A DNA stretch of 64,000 nt from SB15 sp964639245 (lineage in GTDB: Bacteria > Chloroflexota > Anaerolineae > Aggregatilineales > J027), in the NCBI GenBank assembly GCA_964639245.1, contig CAZXCU010000005.1, positions 62,001 through 126,000 on the forward strand. Reading direction: 5' to 3'. Positions 44,307 through 52,584 of the stretch are shown one piece after another. The notes under the pieces were generated by a model. It did no database searches and was not told where the DNA came from. It saw nothing but the letters and a program-made list of their open reading frames with translations. How positions within the stretch are numbered: position 1 is the stretch's first letter; each line of letters opens with the position of its first letter. The position numbers were made by a program, and so were the translations under genes.

Positions 44307-44947
44307 GTCTATTTGCAATTTTGGCAATTTTTACATTGGCAGGACTGCTTTACAGCGAATATCAGCAGAATCAGCGCTTACGCTGGATTTTTAAACCAAC
44401 CACTTCCGCTCTGTTTTTGCTGACTGCCCTCACCCGCAACCCCGAAAGCACCTATGACTGGCTCATTTTTATCGGGCTGGTTAGTGGATTTTTAGGCGAT
44501 GTGCTTTTGATTGTCCGGGATCCGCACTGGTTTCTAGCGGGATTGATCGTTTTTCTGCTCGGTCATGTGCTGTATGTGATCGCGTTTAATTCGCTGGTAA
44601 GTTTTACTGTCCTTTCTCCCATTTATCTGCTTTTGACAGCGCTCTTAAGCGGGGGATTTTTTATCTGGCTGAATCCCAAACTCGGTGACATGCAGATTCC
44701 CGTGCTGGCCTACGTATTGGTCATTACGGCCATGCTGTGGAGCGCGTGGGCGGTTTATTTTGAAACAGAAAAATCTCAAGATTTCCTGAGGCTTGTAGCA
44801 ATAGGGGCAACCGGCTTTTATTTGTCTGACATGGCGGTAGCCATTGACCGCTTCGTCAAACCTGCTTGGAACAATGCCTACTGGGGACTGCCGCTGTATT
44901 ACATCGGGCAATTTTTACTTGCGTTTTCGGTGGGAATGTCAGCTTAA
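44303..44947 (+). CDS. YhhN/TMEM86-family membrane protein (lysoplasmalogenase-like)
   Basis: A 214-residue protein with about eight helices and the family segments FKPTTSALFLL, SGFLGDVLLI, FLLGHVLYVIAF and GATGFYLSDMAVAI, with the two Asp residues proposed to be catalytic in lysoplasmalogenases. The ATG at 44303 overlaps hyuB TGA. It is the last gene of the operon and its end overlaps the convergent TPR gene by 9 bp. Confidence 0.88.
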   Translation: MSLFAILAIFTLAGLLYSEYQQNQRLRWIFKPTTSALFLLTALTRNPESTYDWLIFIGLVSGFLGDVLLIVRDPHWFLAGLIVFLLGHVLYVIAFNSLVSFTVLSPIYLLLTALLSGGFFIWLNPKLGDMQIPVLAYVLVITAMLWSAWAVYFETEKSQDFLRLVAIGATGFYLSDMAVAIDRFVKPAWNNAYWGLPLYYIGQFLLAFSVGMSA

Positions 44948-46219
44948 ACGCCCCAAAGCGGTGCGGGCTAAATCGGCGTAAGGATTTTCGGTCTGCACCA
45001 CCACGCGGTAATGTTCAATCGCCAGCCCGCGTTCATTTTGGCGCTCCGCCACATTTCCCAGAAAATAACGGGTGCGGGGGTCATCCGGGGCTAGCAGCAA
45101 CGCCGTTTGCAGCACCGAATTGGCTTCGGCAAGTTGCCCTAATTGGAAATAAGCATGTCCCAAACTGGCTTGCACATGCGCATCGTCAGGATACTTTTCG
45201 GCAGTAGCCAGAATAACTTCCATGCCACGCCCGTCAAGAAGATAGCTGTTTTCGGCATAAAAGGCGGCTTGTAGGCTGGCAAACCGCACATCCTCTGGCG
45301 CAAGCGAGACCGCCAAACGATACCATTCATCGGCCTGTTCAAAATTGCCCATTAACTGAAAACCCGTCGCAACCTCGGCGGCAAGGGCAGGATTTTCAGG
45401 GGCAAACACATACGCATCTTGAAAGGCGGTCAGAGAATCGGCAGTGTTCCCGTTGAGGCGTTCGTGCATCCCTAGCATATAAAAACCCAGCCATTGGGTG
45501 GGTTCAAGGGCTAACGCTTGTTGAATATCGGCAAGACCATCTTCGCCCATGTTATCTCGCACGAATCCGCGATAGGCAAATGCCCGTGCATCCAGGCTGT
45601 TTTGCTGAATTTGTTCGGTCAAAAAACGTTCTGCGAATACCCATTCGCCTACTTCCACCAGCCGAATCGCCACATCAAACGGTTGATAGCCTTCCACTGA
45701 AACCACCCCTAACAGGGCTGCTGCCAACGATTGATGGGGATGGGCAGTGCTGCTGGCAGTTTGCAAATAGGCCATGCCTTGTGATTGCGGCAGGGTGAGC
45801 AACGCCAGCCATAAATTTGCTTCTCCATGCGTGGGGTTCACGGTGAGGATGGTATTCAGGGTAAGAATCAATCCCTGCCAATTTTTTTCATCGCGCTGCT
45901 GCTGGGCGGCAACCCACAACACTGGAATAGAGGGCGATTGGCTAAACGGCAAACGCCGCGCTACAAGCTCATATTCGTGACGCGCTGTCAGGATTTGATT
46001 GAGTGTTTCTTGCTGCTCATCTGTCCAAAGCCCATTGGTCTGCTGGTAAAGCTGCACTAATTGTAAATCCGTGTTGCTGGTTTCAATCGGCAAAACAGGC
46101 GATTTTTCATTTTGACGGGCTGCCCAACCCATCAGCATCAATAAAAACGCGGCTATGAGGCATAACCGCGTGATAAGATGTAGCCAGAGCGCAGGAATTT
46201 TAACTGGCAGAATCGGCAC
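44939..46219 (-). CDS. Membrane-anchored TPR protein
   Basis: A 426-residue protein with one N-terminal membrane helix and an outside domain with about six to eight TPR-like repeats (FAYRGFVRDNMGEDGLADIQ; GQLAEANSVLQTALLLAPDDP). The GTG at 46219 is chosen because AGAGGA is 6 bases upstream; an ATG at 46261 would overlap the receiver gene by 62 bp instead of 20. It is probably a cell-surface scaffold or polysaccharide-assembly helper. Co-transcribed with the upstream receiver gene. Confidence 0.75.
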   Translation of the reverse strand: MPILPVKIPALWLHLITRLCLIAAFLLMLMGWAARQNEKSPVLPIETSNTDLQLVQLYQQTNGLWTDEQQETLNQILTARHEYELVARRLPFSQSPSIPVLWVAAQQQRDEKNWQGLILTLNTILTVNPTHGEANLWLALLTLPQSQGMAYLQTASSTAHPHQSLAAALLGVVSVEGYQPFDVAIRLVEVGEWVFAERFLTEQIQQNSLDARAFAYRGFVRDNMGEDGLADIQQALALEPTQWLGFYMLGMHERLNGNTADSLTAFQDAYVFAPENPALAAEVATGFQLMGNFEQADEWYRLAVSLAPEDVRFASLQAAFYAENSYLLDGRGMEVILATAEKYPDDAHVQASLGHAYFQLGQLAEANSVLQTALLLAPDDPRTRYFLGNVAERQNERGLAIEHYRVVVQTENPYADLARTALGRLS

Positions 46220-46619
46220 TTTTTTCCTCTGGGGTTTTGGGGTCAAAAAGTTTACTGACAACCTGCTCCACCTTGTCCGGCATAAAGGGTTTGATGAGAT
46301 AGCTGTCCACGTCCTGCAATTTGCCCGTCAGACGGTTGGCGGGGTCGCCATAAGCTGTAATCACCACAATATGCGGACGGTTTTCTTTGTCAAGTTCACG
46401 GATGGCATCCAGCAATTTCCAACCAATCATATCTGGCAGACCAATATCTAGCAGCACCACCTCGGGGCGATTGGTCTTAAAAAGTTCAATTGCTTTTGTA
46501 CCATGTGTTTCATGAAAAACCTGAAAGCCCATGCGTTCGAGGGTCGCTTGAATGACTTCTGCTAGTTCAATTGCATCTTCGACAATCAGGATTTTTTTGT
46601 CTTTGAAAGCGTCGCTCAC
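46200..46619 (-). CDS. Stand-alone response-regulator receiver domain
   Basis: A 139-residue CheY-like protein: VED pocket, phosphoacceptor Asp in VVLLDIGLPDMIG, Thr in VITAYG, Lys in LIKPFM, then a short Glu/Ser tail. It overlaps the following TPR gene by 20 bp and diverges from the acyl-CoA dehydrogenase gene. Residues needed for phosphorylation are intact. Confidence 0.88.
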   Translation of the reverse strand: MSDAFKDKKILIVEDAIELAEVIQATLERMGFQVFHETHGTKAIELFKTNRPEVVLLDIGLPDMIGWKLLDAIRELDKENRPHIVVITAYGDPANRLTGKLQDVDSYLIKPFMPDKVEQVVSKLFDPKTPEEKSADSAS

Positions 46620-46675
46620 GAAATCGCTCCGTCTAAGGTATAGCCAACTATTATAGCACGCGCCTAACCGTGTGA

Positions 46676-46681
46676 TATAAT
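46676..46681 (+). promoter_or_regulatory. -10 box before the acyl-CoA dehydrogenase gene
   Basis: A perfect TATAAT lies 43 bp before the ATG at 46725; no clear -35 box is seen, so an extended or activated promoter is possible. Confidence 0.45.
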
Positions 46682-46724
46682 TTGCACAAAAGATTGTAAC
46701 CGCAATTTAGTCAAAAGGTCACGT

Positions 46725-47951
46725 ATGGACTTCTCATTGAATGAGGAACAGCTTCGCGCCCAACAGATGGTGCGAGACTTCGCCATGAAAGAAATATATC
46801 CCATCATTGGCGAGTGGGACAGGAAACAACAGATGAATCCCGATGTGTTGCCACGCATGGGCGAATTAGGGATTTTGGGACTTAATATTCCGGTTAGATA
46901 TGGCGGGCAAGGCTTTGATTATATTACCTTAGGGTTGGCCTGCGAAGAATTAGAACGGGTCGATACGACCCTGCGTGTTATCATGTCGGTTCATGCCGGG
47001 CTGAACAGCCTCTCGCTGCTCCAATGGGGAACAGAAGCCCAAAAACAACAATTTCTTGCGCCACAGGCACGCGGCGAAAAATATGCCGGGTTTGGCCTCA
47101 CGGAACCCGGGGTGGGCAGTGATGTTGCCAATATGCGGGCAACCGCCAAACGTCAGGGCGATGTTTACATCCTTAACGGCGAAAAAATGTGGATTAGCCT
47201 TGCTACCAAGGCGCATCATTTCCTCGTCATTGCCAAAACAGACCCCGAAGCCAAACCCGCCACCAAAGGTATGACCGCGTTCATTGTCACCAGTGATATG
47301 AAGGGCGTTACAACAGGCGATCTGCACGGCAAACTAGGCGTGCGAGCCGGGTCAACGGGTTGGATCAACATGGAAAATGTGGAAGTGCCTGTGAGCCACC
47401 GTTTGGGTGAAGAAGGGGAAGGTTTCTATATTGCGATGGGATCGCTCGATAACGGGCGTTATACCGTTGCGGCGGGTGCGGTAGGTTTAATTCGCGCCTG
47501 TCTGGAAGAAAGCATTAAATATGCTCAATCCCGCGAAACCTTTGGCAGACCGATTGCAGACCATCAACTCATTAAACAAAAAATCGCTTATATGCAGCAG
47601 TGGTATGACGCAGGCAGACTGCTCGTCATGAAAGCCGGATGGATGAAAAATCAGGGAATACGAAACACCCGCGAAACTGGCATGGCGAAATGGTATGCGA
47701 CGGATATGAGCGTCAAAGCAGCGTTGGAAGCCGTTCAAGTGCATGGTGCATATGGCTTTAGCGACGAATATCCCGTTGAACGCTACCTGCGGAACAGCAA
47801 GGGCGCGGTCATCTACGAAGGCACAAGCGAAATTCACCAGCTTATGCAGGCCGATTTTGCCTTTGGCTACCGTGAGAATAAACCGTTGCGCTGCGAGCTG
47901 CCCGCCTACGATGATTCGTGGATGGAAGAAGGCGAACCACAAACCGCGTAA
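46725..47951 (+). CDS. Acyl-CoA dehydrogenase (glutaryl-CoA dehydrogenase-like)
   Basis: A 408-residue flavoprotein with FGLTEPGVGSDV and KMWISLATKA (FAD-binding), and the catalytic Glu in KGAVIYEGTSEIHQLM, with C-terminal acyl-CoA dehydrogenase helices (QVHGAYGFSDEYPVERYLR). It oxidises an acyl-CoA, passing electrons to ETF, whose genes follow. Exact chain or glutaryl specificity is unknown. The gene is followed by a 120-bp spacer that contains a palindrome and then etfBA. Confidence 0.93.
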   Translation: MDFSLNEEQLRAQQMVRDFAMKEIYPIIGEWDRKQQMNPDVLPRMGELGILGLNIPVRYGGQGFDYITLGLACEELERVDTTLRVIMSVHAGLNSLSLLQWGTEAQKQQFLAPQARGEKYAGFGLTEPGVGSDVANMRATAKRQGDVYILNGEKMWISLATKAHHFLVIAKTDPEAKPATKGMTAFIVTSDMKGVTTGDLHGKLGVRAGSTGWINMENVEVPVSHRLGEEGEGFYIAMGSLDNGRYTVAAGAVGLIRACLEESIKYAQSRETFGRPIADHQLIKQKIAYMQQWYDAGRLLVMKAGWMKNQGIRNTRETGMAKWYATDMSVKAALEAVQVHGAYGFSDEYPVERYLRNSKGAVIYEGTSEIHQLMQADFAFGYRENKPLRCELPAYDDSWMEEGEPQTA

Positions 47952-48045
47952 TTGAAATCGAACCATGAACGGACAGCAGATGCTTGTCCCTACGATAGTT
48001 TCTGTAGGGGCGCCTTAAAATGTGTCCGTTGTCAATTTCAAAATT
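47950..48045. repeat. Nested interrupted palindrome between acd and etfB
   Basis: TTGAAAT (47952-47958) matches ATTTCAA (48035-48041), ACGGACA (47969-47975) matches TGTCCGT (48023-48029), and CCCTAC (47988-47993) matches GTAGGG (48004-48009) in nested order, so the spacer folds as one hairpin. It lies inside an apparent acd-etfBA operon and looks like an inserted small element. Confidence 0.6.
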
Positions 48046-48071
48046 GCTTAGACTCAGGAGTTAAAAAAATC

Positions 48072-48851
48072 TTGCATGTTGTTGTTGTAACCAAAAGTAC
48101 ACCGGATACCGCCGCGAAAGTGACGGTGGACGGGAGCGGGGCAGTCACTTGGAAAGAAGCGATGGTGATTAACCCGTGGGATGAATATTCTGTGACAGAA
48201 GCGGTGCTGCTTAAAGAATCTCATCAGGTCAAAACCACCGTTCTGACCGTTGGGGATGACCCCCACAATGAAGCGCTCAAACAGGGATTGGCGATTGGCA
48301 TTGACCAAGCCGTGCGCGTCTGGGATGCTTCGTTGGAAAATCATGACAGCTTACAGTACAGCCGTGCGGTGGCTGCTGCCGTACAAAAACTGGGCGATGT
48401 TGATCTGGTCATTTTTGGCAAGGAACTTGCTGATGCAGGCACTGACCAGCATGTTTATCAGGTTGGGCGCAAACTCGGCTGGAACGTGATTGGCTCGGTA
48501 TTTAAAATTCAAGAAATTGATTTTGCGGCCAAATCGCTCAAGGTTGTGCGGCTAGTGGAACAGGGTAAACAGATTGTTACCAGTAAACTACCTGCGGTCA
48601 TCAGCGTGGTCAAAGACATTAACGAACCTAAATATCCGTCCTTCATGGGGATTCGCAAAGCCTCCAAAGCCGAAATCCCTGTCTGGGATGCTGCGGCCTT
48701 GGGTGCGGATTTGGGTGTGGCGGGAGTCAAGGTTGAAGGCTATCGCAATCTGCCTGAACGCGCTGGTAAAGTTCACATGGTTGAGGGCGCATCGGCGGAA
48801 GAAAAAGCCCGTATTCTGGTGGAAAAACTGCTTGAGGACAAAGTGCTATGA
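48072..48851 (+). CDS. etfB: Electron transfer flavoprotein, beta subunit
   Basis: A 259-residue AANH/ETF-beta protein: N-terminal LHVVVVTKSTPDT, the AMP-binding segment DLVIFGKELADAGTDQHVYQVG and KLPAVISVVKDINEP, the ETF-beta signature. Start TTG 48072 is inferred from AGGAG 11 bases upstream and from the family N-terminus (M-ILVVVKQVPDT type); an ATG at 47976-region frame would add 40 unrelated residues. It overlaps etfA by 4 bp. Confidence 0.88.
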   Translation: MHVVVVTKSTPDTAAKVTVDGSGAVTWKEAMVINPWDEYSVTEAVLLKESHQVKTTVLTVGDDPHNEALKQGLAIGIDQAVRVWDASLENHDSLQYSRAVAAAVQKLGDVDLVIFGKELADAGTDQHVYQVGRKLGWNVIGSVFKIQEIDFAAKSLKVVRLVEQGKQIVTSKLPAVISVVKDINEPKYPSFMGIRKASKAEIPVWDAAALGADLGVAGVKVEGYRNLPERAGKVHMVEGASAEEKARILVEKLLEDKVL

Positions 48852-49813
48852 TTTTCGTCTGGTTGGAACATTTTAATGGCGCTTTGGTGCAGCCATCGCG
48901 GGAAGCGCTCGGATTCGCTGGCAGTCTCGGCGATAAAGTCACCGGATTGGTTTTCGGGAAAAATGTTGGCGAAGTCGTGAAACAAGCCTTTCATCATGGC
49001 GCAGATGAAGTCATCCAAGCCGATGATGCGACCCTAGAAACTTTCCGCTTTGAACCGTATGTCGCGCTGCTGACCCACTTGGTTCAGGAACACAACCCTG
49101 CTATCGTCTTGGCGGCGCATACCACACGGGGACGTGAAATTATCGGTGGGACATCCGCCGATTTGGACAAGGGCTTTCTGGCAGACTGCACCGAACTCCG
49201 CTTAGAAAATGGCAAACTCAGCGCGACTCATCCGGTTTATTCAGGGAGAGTCTTAAGTACGGCGGTCAATGCCAGTGATGGAACACAATTTGCTACCCTG
49301 CGCGGGCGAGCCTTTAAACCCAATGAAGCCGATTCTTCGCGGAATGGCAAGGTAATCAATGCTTCGCCGGTGCTGTCCGAAGATCAAATCGCCAGCAAGG
49401 TTGAAAGTTTTGAAGAAAGTGTTGGGACAGTCAGCCTTGCCGATGCCGCTATTATTGTTTCTGGCGGACGCGGGGTCGGTGGCCCGGAAGGTTTTGCCCC
49501 GGTGCGTGATTTGGCGGGGGTGCTGGGAGCAGCAGTCGGCGCAAGTCGGGCGACAGTGGATGCGGGCTGGATTCCCTACGAGCATCAGGTCGGGCAAACA
49601 GGCAAAGTCGTCAGCCCTGATTTGTATATTGCGGTAGGGATTTCCGGCGCGATTCAGCACCAAGCCGGAATGCGTACTAGCAAAACGATTGTGGCGATTA
49701 ACAAAGATGGCGATGCCCCCATTTTCGGTTTGGCCTCATACGGCATCGTGGGCGATTTGTTTGAGATTTTGCCCGCGCTGACCCAAGTGTTCAAGGAAAA
49801 ATTGGGCAAGTAA
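48848..49813 (+). CDS. etfA: Electron transfer flavoprotein, alpha subunit
   Basis: A 321-residue FAD-binding subunit. The C-terminal FAD motif is visible as GGRGVGGPEGF, GASRATVDAGWIPYEHQVGQTGKVVSPDLYIA and GISGAIQHQAGM. With EtfB it takes electrons from acyl-CoA dehydrogenases to the quinone pool. Its ATG overlaps the etfB stop (ATGA); it ends the operon 47 bp before a convergent unknown gene. Confidence 0.93.
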   Translation: MIFVWLEHFNGALVQPSREALGFAGSLGDKVTGLVFGKNVGEVVKQAFHHGADEVIQADDATLETFRFEPYVALLTHLVQEHNPAIVLAAHTTRGREIIGGTSADLDKGFLADCTELRLENGKLSATHPVYSGRVLSTAVNASDGTQFATLRGRAFKPNEADSSRNGKVINASPVLSEDQIASKVESFEESVGTVSLADAAIIVSGGRGVGGPEGFAPVRDLAGVLGAAVGASRATVDAGWIPYEHQVGQTGKVVSPDLYIAVGISGAIQHQAGMRTSKTIVAINKDGDAPIFGLASYGIVGDLFEILPALTQVFKEKLGK

Positions 49814-49860
49814 CCCCGGAGATAGTCGGAAGATGGGACGGGTTCAACACCCGCCCACTT

Positions 49861-50424
49861 CTAAACAACATCAGGATTCTCTGGGTCGGAGGCTTTCTCC
49901 GTATCATCACGCCGTTCAATTTGAATTTTGATGCGCTTTTTGCTGCCCTTAGATTTCTCGTCCCAGTCCGCCTCAAAGTCCTTGCCCACGTCCTCATTGA
50001 TGCCAATATCAATATTGGTCAGCGCCCGTCGCAGCGCGTACTTGGTGACGTTGATAATCTGGTCTTGCAAATCGCGCCCCAGCGAACGGAAATCATCACT
50101 CACCGGATTGTTGGGAAAACTGCCCCGTTGCCCGCGCACCTGCCCATCCACATAGGCGCTCAACTGCTGCACCGCAAACTGCACCTGTGCCACCATCTCC
50201 CGTTCGGCGCTGTTCTCCTCCACCTCCAGCACCAGCGTATCTGTGATGAAATAATCTTCAGGTAGCAGTTGGGCAGCCCGCGCCTGCAAACTCCGATAAT
50301 TTTTGACCATCATTTTGGCGGTGCCTTCAAAGGTGTTGGTCATTAGCGCCCGGTCTACCGATTTTGATAGAGCGCGAATTGCCAGCGCTAATTTATTGAG
50401 TTCGTTGTAAATCTGCTCGTCCAT
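49861..50424 (-). CDS. Unknown soluble protein downstream of ECF sigma gene
   Basis: A 187-residue protein with a helical N-terminal half (LALAIRALSKSVDRALMTNTFEG), an acidic centre and a basic, charged C-terminus (KSKGSKKRIKIQIERRDD). No membrane segment, no recognised domain. ATG 50424 has a strong TAGGAGAG site. It overlaps the preceding 80-residue gene by 32 bp, in an operon with the sigma factor, so it could be an anti-sigma factor or target; this is inference. Confidence 0.65.
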   Translation of the reverse strand: MDEQIYNELNKLALAIRALSKSVDRALMTNTFEGTAKMMVKNYRSLQARAAQLLPEDYFITDTLVLEVEENSAEREMVAQVQFAVQQLSAYVDGQVRGQRGSFPNNPVSDDFRSLGRDLQDQIINVTKYALRRALTNIDIGINEDVGKDFEADWDEKSKGSKKRIKIQIERRDDTEKASDPENPDVV

Positions 50425-50635
50425 AGGTCTCTCCTAACTTGAATTGTGGTGCTTTTAAATATGTCCCGCTTGCAATCAATAGATCCCCAATTTTATTCAA
50501 CAGCTTTTGGCAAAATGGCTGTGCAGACACCGATGCTTCCGCCTCAAATTGACACAGGAGTTCTGCCTGTTTGCGCCATTCTGCAAGCTGCCTTTCTCTT
50601 AATTTTAGTTCGGTGTCGATCTGATGGTTAAACAT
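50393..50635 (-). CDS. Small unknown protein (80 aa) in the sigma operon
   Basis: An 80-residue protein, helical and charged at the N-terminus (LKLRERQLAEWRKQAELLCQFEAEA), with one Cys pair-free tail. The ATG at 50635 follows AAGGGAG, 13 bp after the sigma stop, and the gene overlaps the next by 32 bp. Position between sigma and the 187-residue gene suggests co-regulation. Function unknown. Confidence 0.55.
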   Translation of the reverse strand: MFNHQIDTELKLRERQLAEWRKQAELLCQFEAEASVSAQPFCQKLLNKIGDLLIASGTYLKAPQFKLGETYGRADLQRTQ

Positions 50636-50648
50636 GCGGCATTCTCCC

Positions 50649-51245
50649 TTAAAGTTCGCGTTCTAAAATTTCTAATGTTTCGGCACGCAGCAGCCCGCGT
50701 AAATTCTGTTTGGCGTGGTACAACCGTGATTTGATGGTGCCGATGCTGCATTCCATGACCTCTGCGATTTCGGCATAGGACAGCCCTTCCTCCGAATACA
50801 TGATGAGCGCAAGGCGTTGCAGTTCGGGCAGCTTATCCATGGCTTCCTGGACTTCTAAGTGCAGCAGCAGCCAATGGGCAACTTCTTCGGGCTGCGAATC
50901 ATAATGTTCATTCGCGGTAGTGTACGAAACCCAGACATGAACGGGTTCATCATCCAACGATATCATAGGCCGATTTTGCCCGCGTCGCAGTTCATCAAAA
51001 CACCGATTCCGTGCCATACGGAATAAATAGGGGCGGATTTTTTCAATCGGGTCAATCCGATGCAGATTGTAGTACAGGGCGATGAACACATCCTGCACCA
51101 CATCATCCACCAAATCCGTCATACCAATAAGCCGACGGACAAACCGTTGAATAGGGGCTTCAAAATGACGTTGCAGCGTTTCAAAAGCCTCAATATCGCC
51201 AAGTTGGGCGGCCTTTGCTACGTCGATCACTTGAGCATCTAACAA
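50649..51245 (-). CDS. ECF-type RNA polymerase sigma factor
   Basis: A 198-residue sigma factor: region 2 with DLVDDVVQDVFIALYYNLHRI and PYLFRMARNRCFDELRR, region 4 with LPELQRLALIMYSEEGLSYAEIAEVMECSIGTIKSRLYHAKQNL. It starts at TTG 51245 after AGGAGG (10 bases), which lies in a hairpin (see separate entry). It directs transcription of an unknown regulon, probably including its own operon. The neighbouring genes are a hydrolase and receiver upstream and two unknown genes downstream. Confidence 0.92.
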   Translation of the reverse strand: MLDAQVIDVAKAAQLGDIEAFETLQRHFEAPIQRFVRRLIGMTDLVDDVVQDVFIALYYNLHRIDPIEKIRPYLFRMARNRCFDELRRGQNRPMISLDDEPVHVWVSYTTANEHYDSQPEEVAHWLLLHLEVQEAMDKLPELQRLALIMYSEEGLSYAEIAEVMECSIGTIKSRLYHAKQNLRGLLRAETLEILEREL

Positions 51246-51251
51246 CCGATT

Positions 51252-51289
51252 TGTTCCTCCTGTTATCCTTCAATACGCAGGGAGGAACA
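51252..51289 (-). promoter_or_regulatory. SD-sequestering hairpin before the sigma gene
   Basis: On the mRNA strand TGTTCCTCC (51289-51281) can pair perfectly with GGAGGAACA (51260-51252), which contains the sigma-gene ribosome-binding site, across a 20-nt loop. The stem would hide the site and reduce translation until opened; the upstream hydrolase gene stop is 8 bp before. A 9-base repeat, GAACAAATC, lies just outside each arm. Confidence 0.6.
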
Positions 51290-51296
51290 GATTTGT

Positions 51297-52064
51297 TCAA
51301 AATTGTTGGATGAATTTTCCGACCAATTCAAAAACCGTCTCGCGTTCGATATCTTGCGTTAAGATATGCCCGCTTTGGGTGAGGATGTGTTTTTCAAGAT
51401 GGGCGCTGCGAACCTGTTGAGCAATCAAGCCGCAGTTTTGGAGAGGCACAACATCATCTTTTTCTGAATAAATCATCAACATAGGGGCAGTGACTTTGGG
51501 CAGGGCATTTCGCACCACAAATGACAATTGATACAACTGGTCAATGGCGGTCATCGGCCAATCTTCGTAACGCACCCGCCCAACGGTGGGTTCGCCTCGT
51601 CGCAGTTGTTCAGCTTTGACAAGCGCTGTCATTTGGGGCGGAGTCGGGGCTGGCTGATAGGGCTGCACATATTTCACCCAAGCGGCGAATCGCATCCTGC
51701 GCGGGAAGTGAAGCGGGGCCGCCAGTACCCCTACGCCTGTCACTGGATATTCTGAAGCCAGCAGCAGCGCCAACATCCCGCCCATCGAAAGTCCACACAC
51801 AAAAATCTGGTCACACGTCTGAGATAAACGCGCATACCCTTCAACCACACTTTTATAATAATCGTGCCATGTTAAATCAATAACATCTTGGGGATGGGTA
51901 CCATGTCCGGCAATAAGCGGGCAATAAACTGTATATCCCTGCTGGGCTAAAAAGTCGCCCAACCACTTTACCTCATTGGGCGATGCCATAAATCCATGTA
52001 GGCATAAACACCCGATGCGATTTCCTTGATAAAAAATTGGCTCTGCTCCCGCTAAAACATTCAT
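51297..52064 (-). CDS. Alpha/beta hydrolase (carboxylesterase, Est30-like)
   Basis: A 255-residue hydrolase: oxyanion-type LHGFMASP, nucleophile Ser in FVCGLSMGGML, acid Asp in YSEKDDVVPLQN and His in LTQSGHILTQD, the complete triad. It resembles carboxylesterases and monoacylglycerol lipases (GLSMGG). The ATG overlaps the receiver gene stop by 4 bp (ATGA). The substrate is unknown; context with a receiver and a sigma factor suggests an envelope or lipid stress function, but this is inference. Confidence 0.88.
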   Translation of the reverse strand: MNVLAGAEPIFYQGNRIGCLCLHGFMASPNEVKWLGDFLAQQGYTVYCPLIAGHGTHPQDVIDLTWHDYYKSVVEGYARLSQTCDQIFVCGLSMGGMLALLLASEYPVTGVGVLAAPLHFPRRMRFAAWVKYVQPYQPAPTPPQMTALVKAEQLRRGEPTVGRVRYEDWPMTAIDQLYQLSFVVRNALPKVTAPMLMIYSEKDDVVPLQNCGLIAQQVRSAHLEKHILTQSGHILTQDIERETVFELVGKFIQQF

Positions 52065-52498
52065 GATTTAAAGAGTGTTGCCAGATTATCGTGTAATGTA
52101 GGGGTAGTAGAAAGGATGCGTACCAATTCATAAATAAAAACGGTCATTAAAATGGGTTTGGAAATATAACCCACAAAACCTGCTTCAAACGCCCGTCCGC
52201 GATCTTCGATACTGGCATACGCGGTCAATGCTACCACCGGAATGTGTGAGGTGGTGAGATTCTCTTTCATGCGCTTAATAAAATCCCATCCATTTAAGTG
52301 AGGCATATAAATATCGGTAATCACAAAATGGGGCTGAACGATTTGTGCTTTTTCCAAGCCTTCTGCCCCGTTGTATGTCCGATAGACAGTCGCCCCACAT
52401 TGGGTTAAGGCCATCTCTAGGATATTCAAGCTGTCCTCATCATCATCAATCAGCAAAACATCCCAGTTTTGAAAAACATTGCGCGGCAGTGTTGCCAT
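52061..52498 (-). CDS. Stand-alone response-regulator receiver domain
   Basis: A 145-residue CheY-like protein: acidic pocket LIDDDEDS, phosphoacceptor Asp in FVITDIYMPHLNG, Thr in VALTAYA and Lys in ISKPIL. It heads an operon with the hydrolase, the sigma factor and two unknown genes. It is the fourth stand-alone receiver in the window. No output domain is present. Confidence 0.88.
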   Translation of the reverse strand: MATLPRNVFQNWDVLLIDDDEDSLNILEMALTQCGATVYRTYNGAEGLEKAQIVQPHFVITDIYMPHLNGWDFIKRMKENLTTSHIPVVALTAYASIEDRGRAFEAGFVGYISKPILMTVFIYELVRILSTTPTLHDNLATLFKS

Positions 52499-52584
52499 GA
52501 GCTTCCCTTTAAATAAAACACTGTCTCATATTGTAACATGGTTAGTTTTTGGTTATAAATAAGTTAGGAAAAACAAACTTTTTA

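Noticed and set aside
49814..49860. Strong terminator after etfA
   Set aside because: A GC-rich imperfect hairpin exists (GGGACGGGT with ACCCGCCC) but has no U-run on either strand, so it was not called as a feature.
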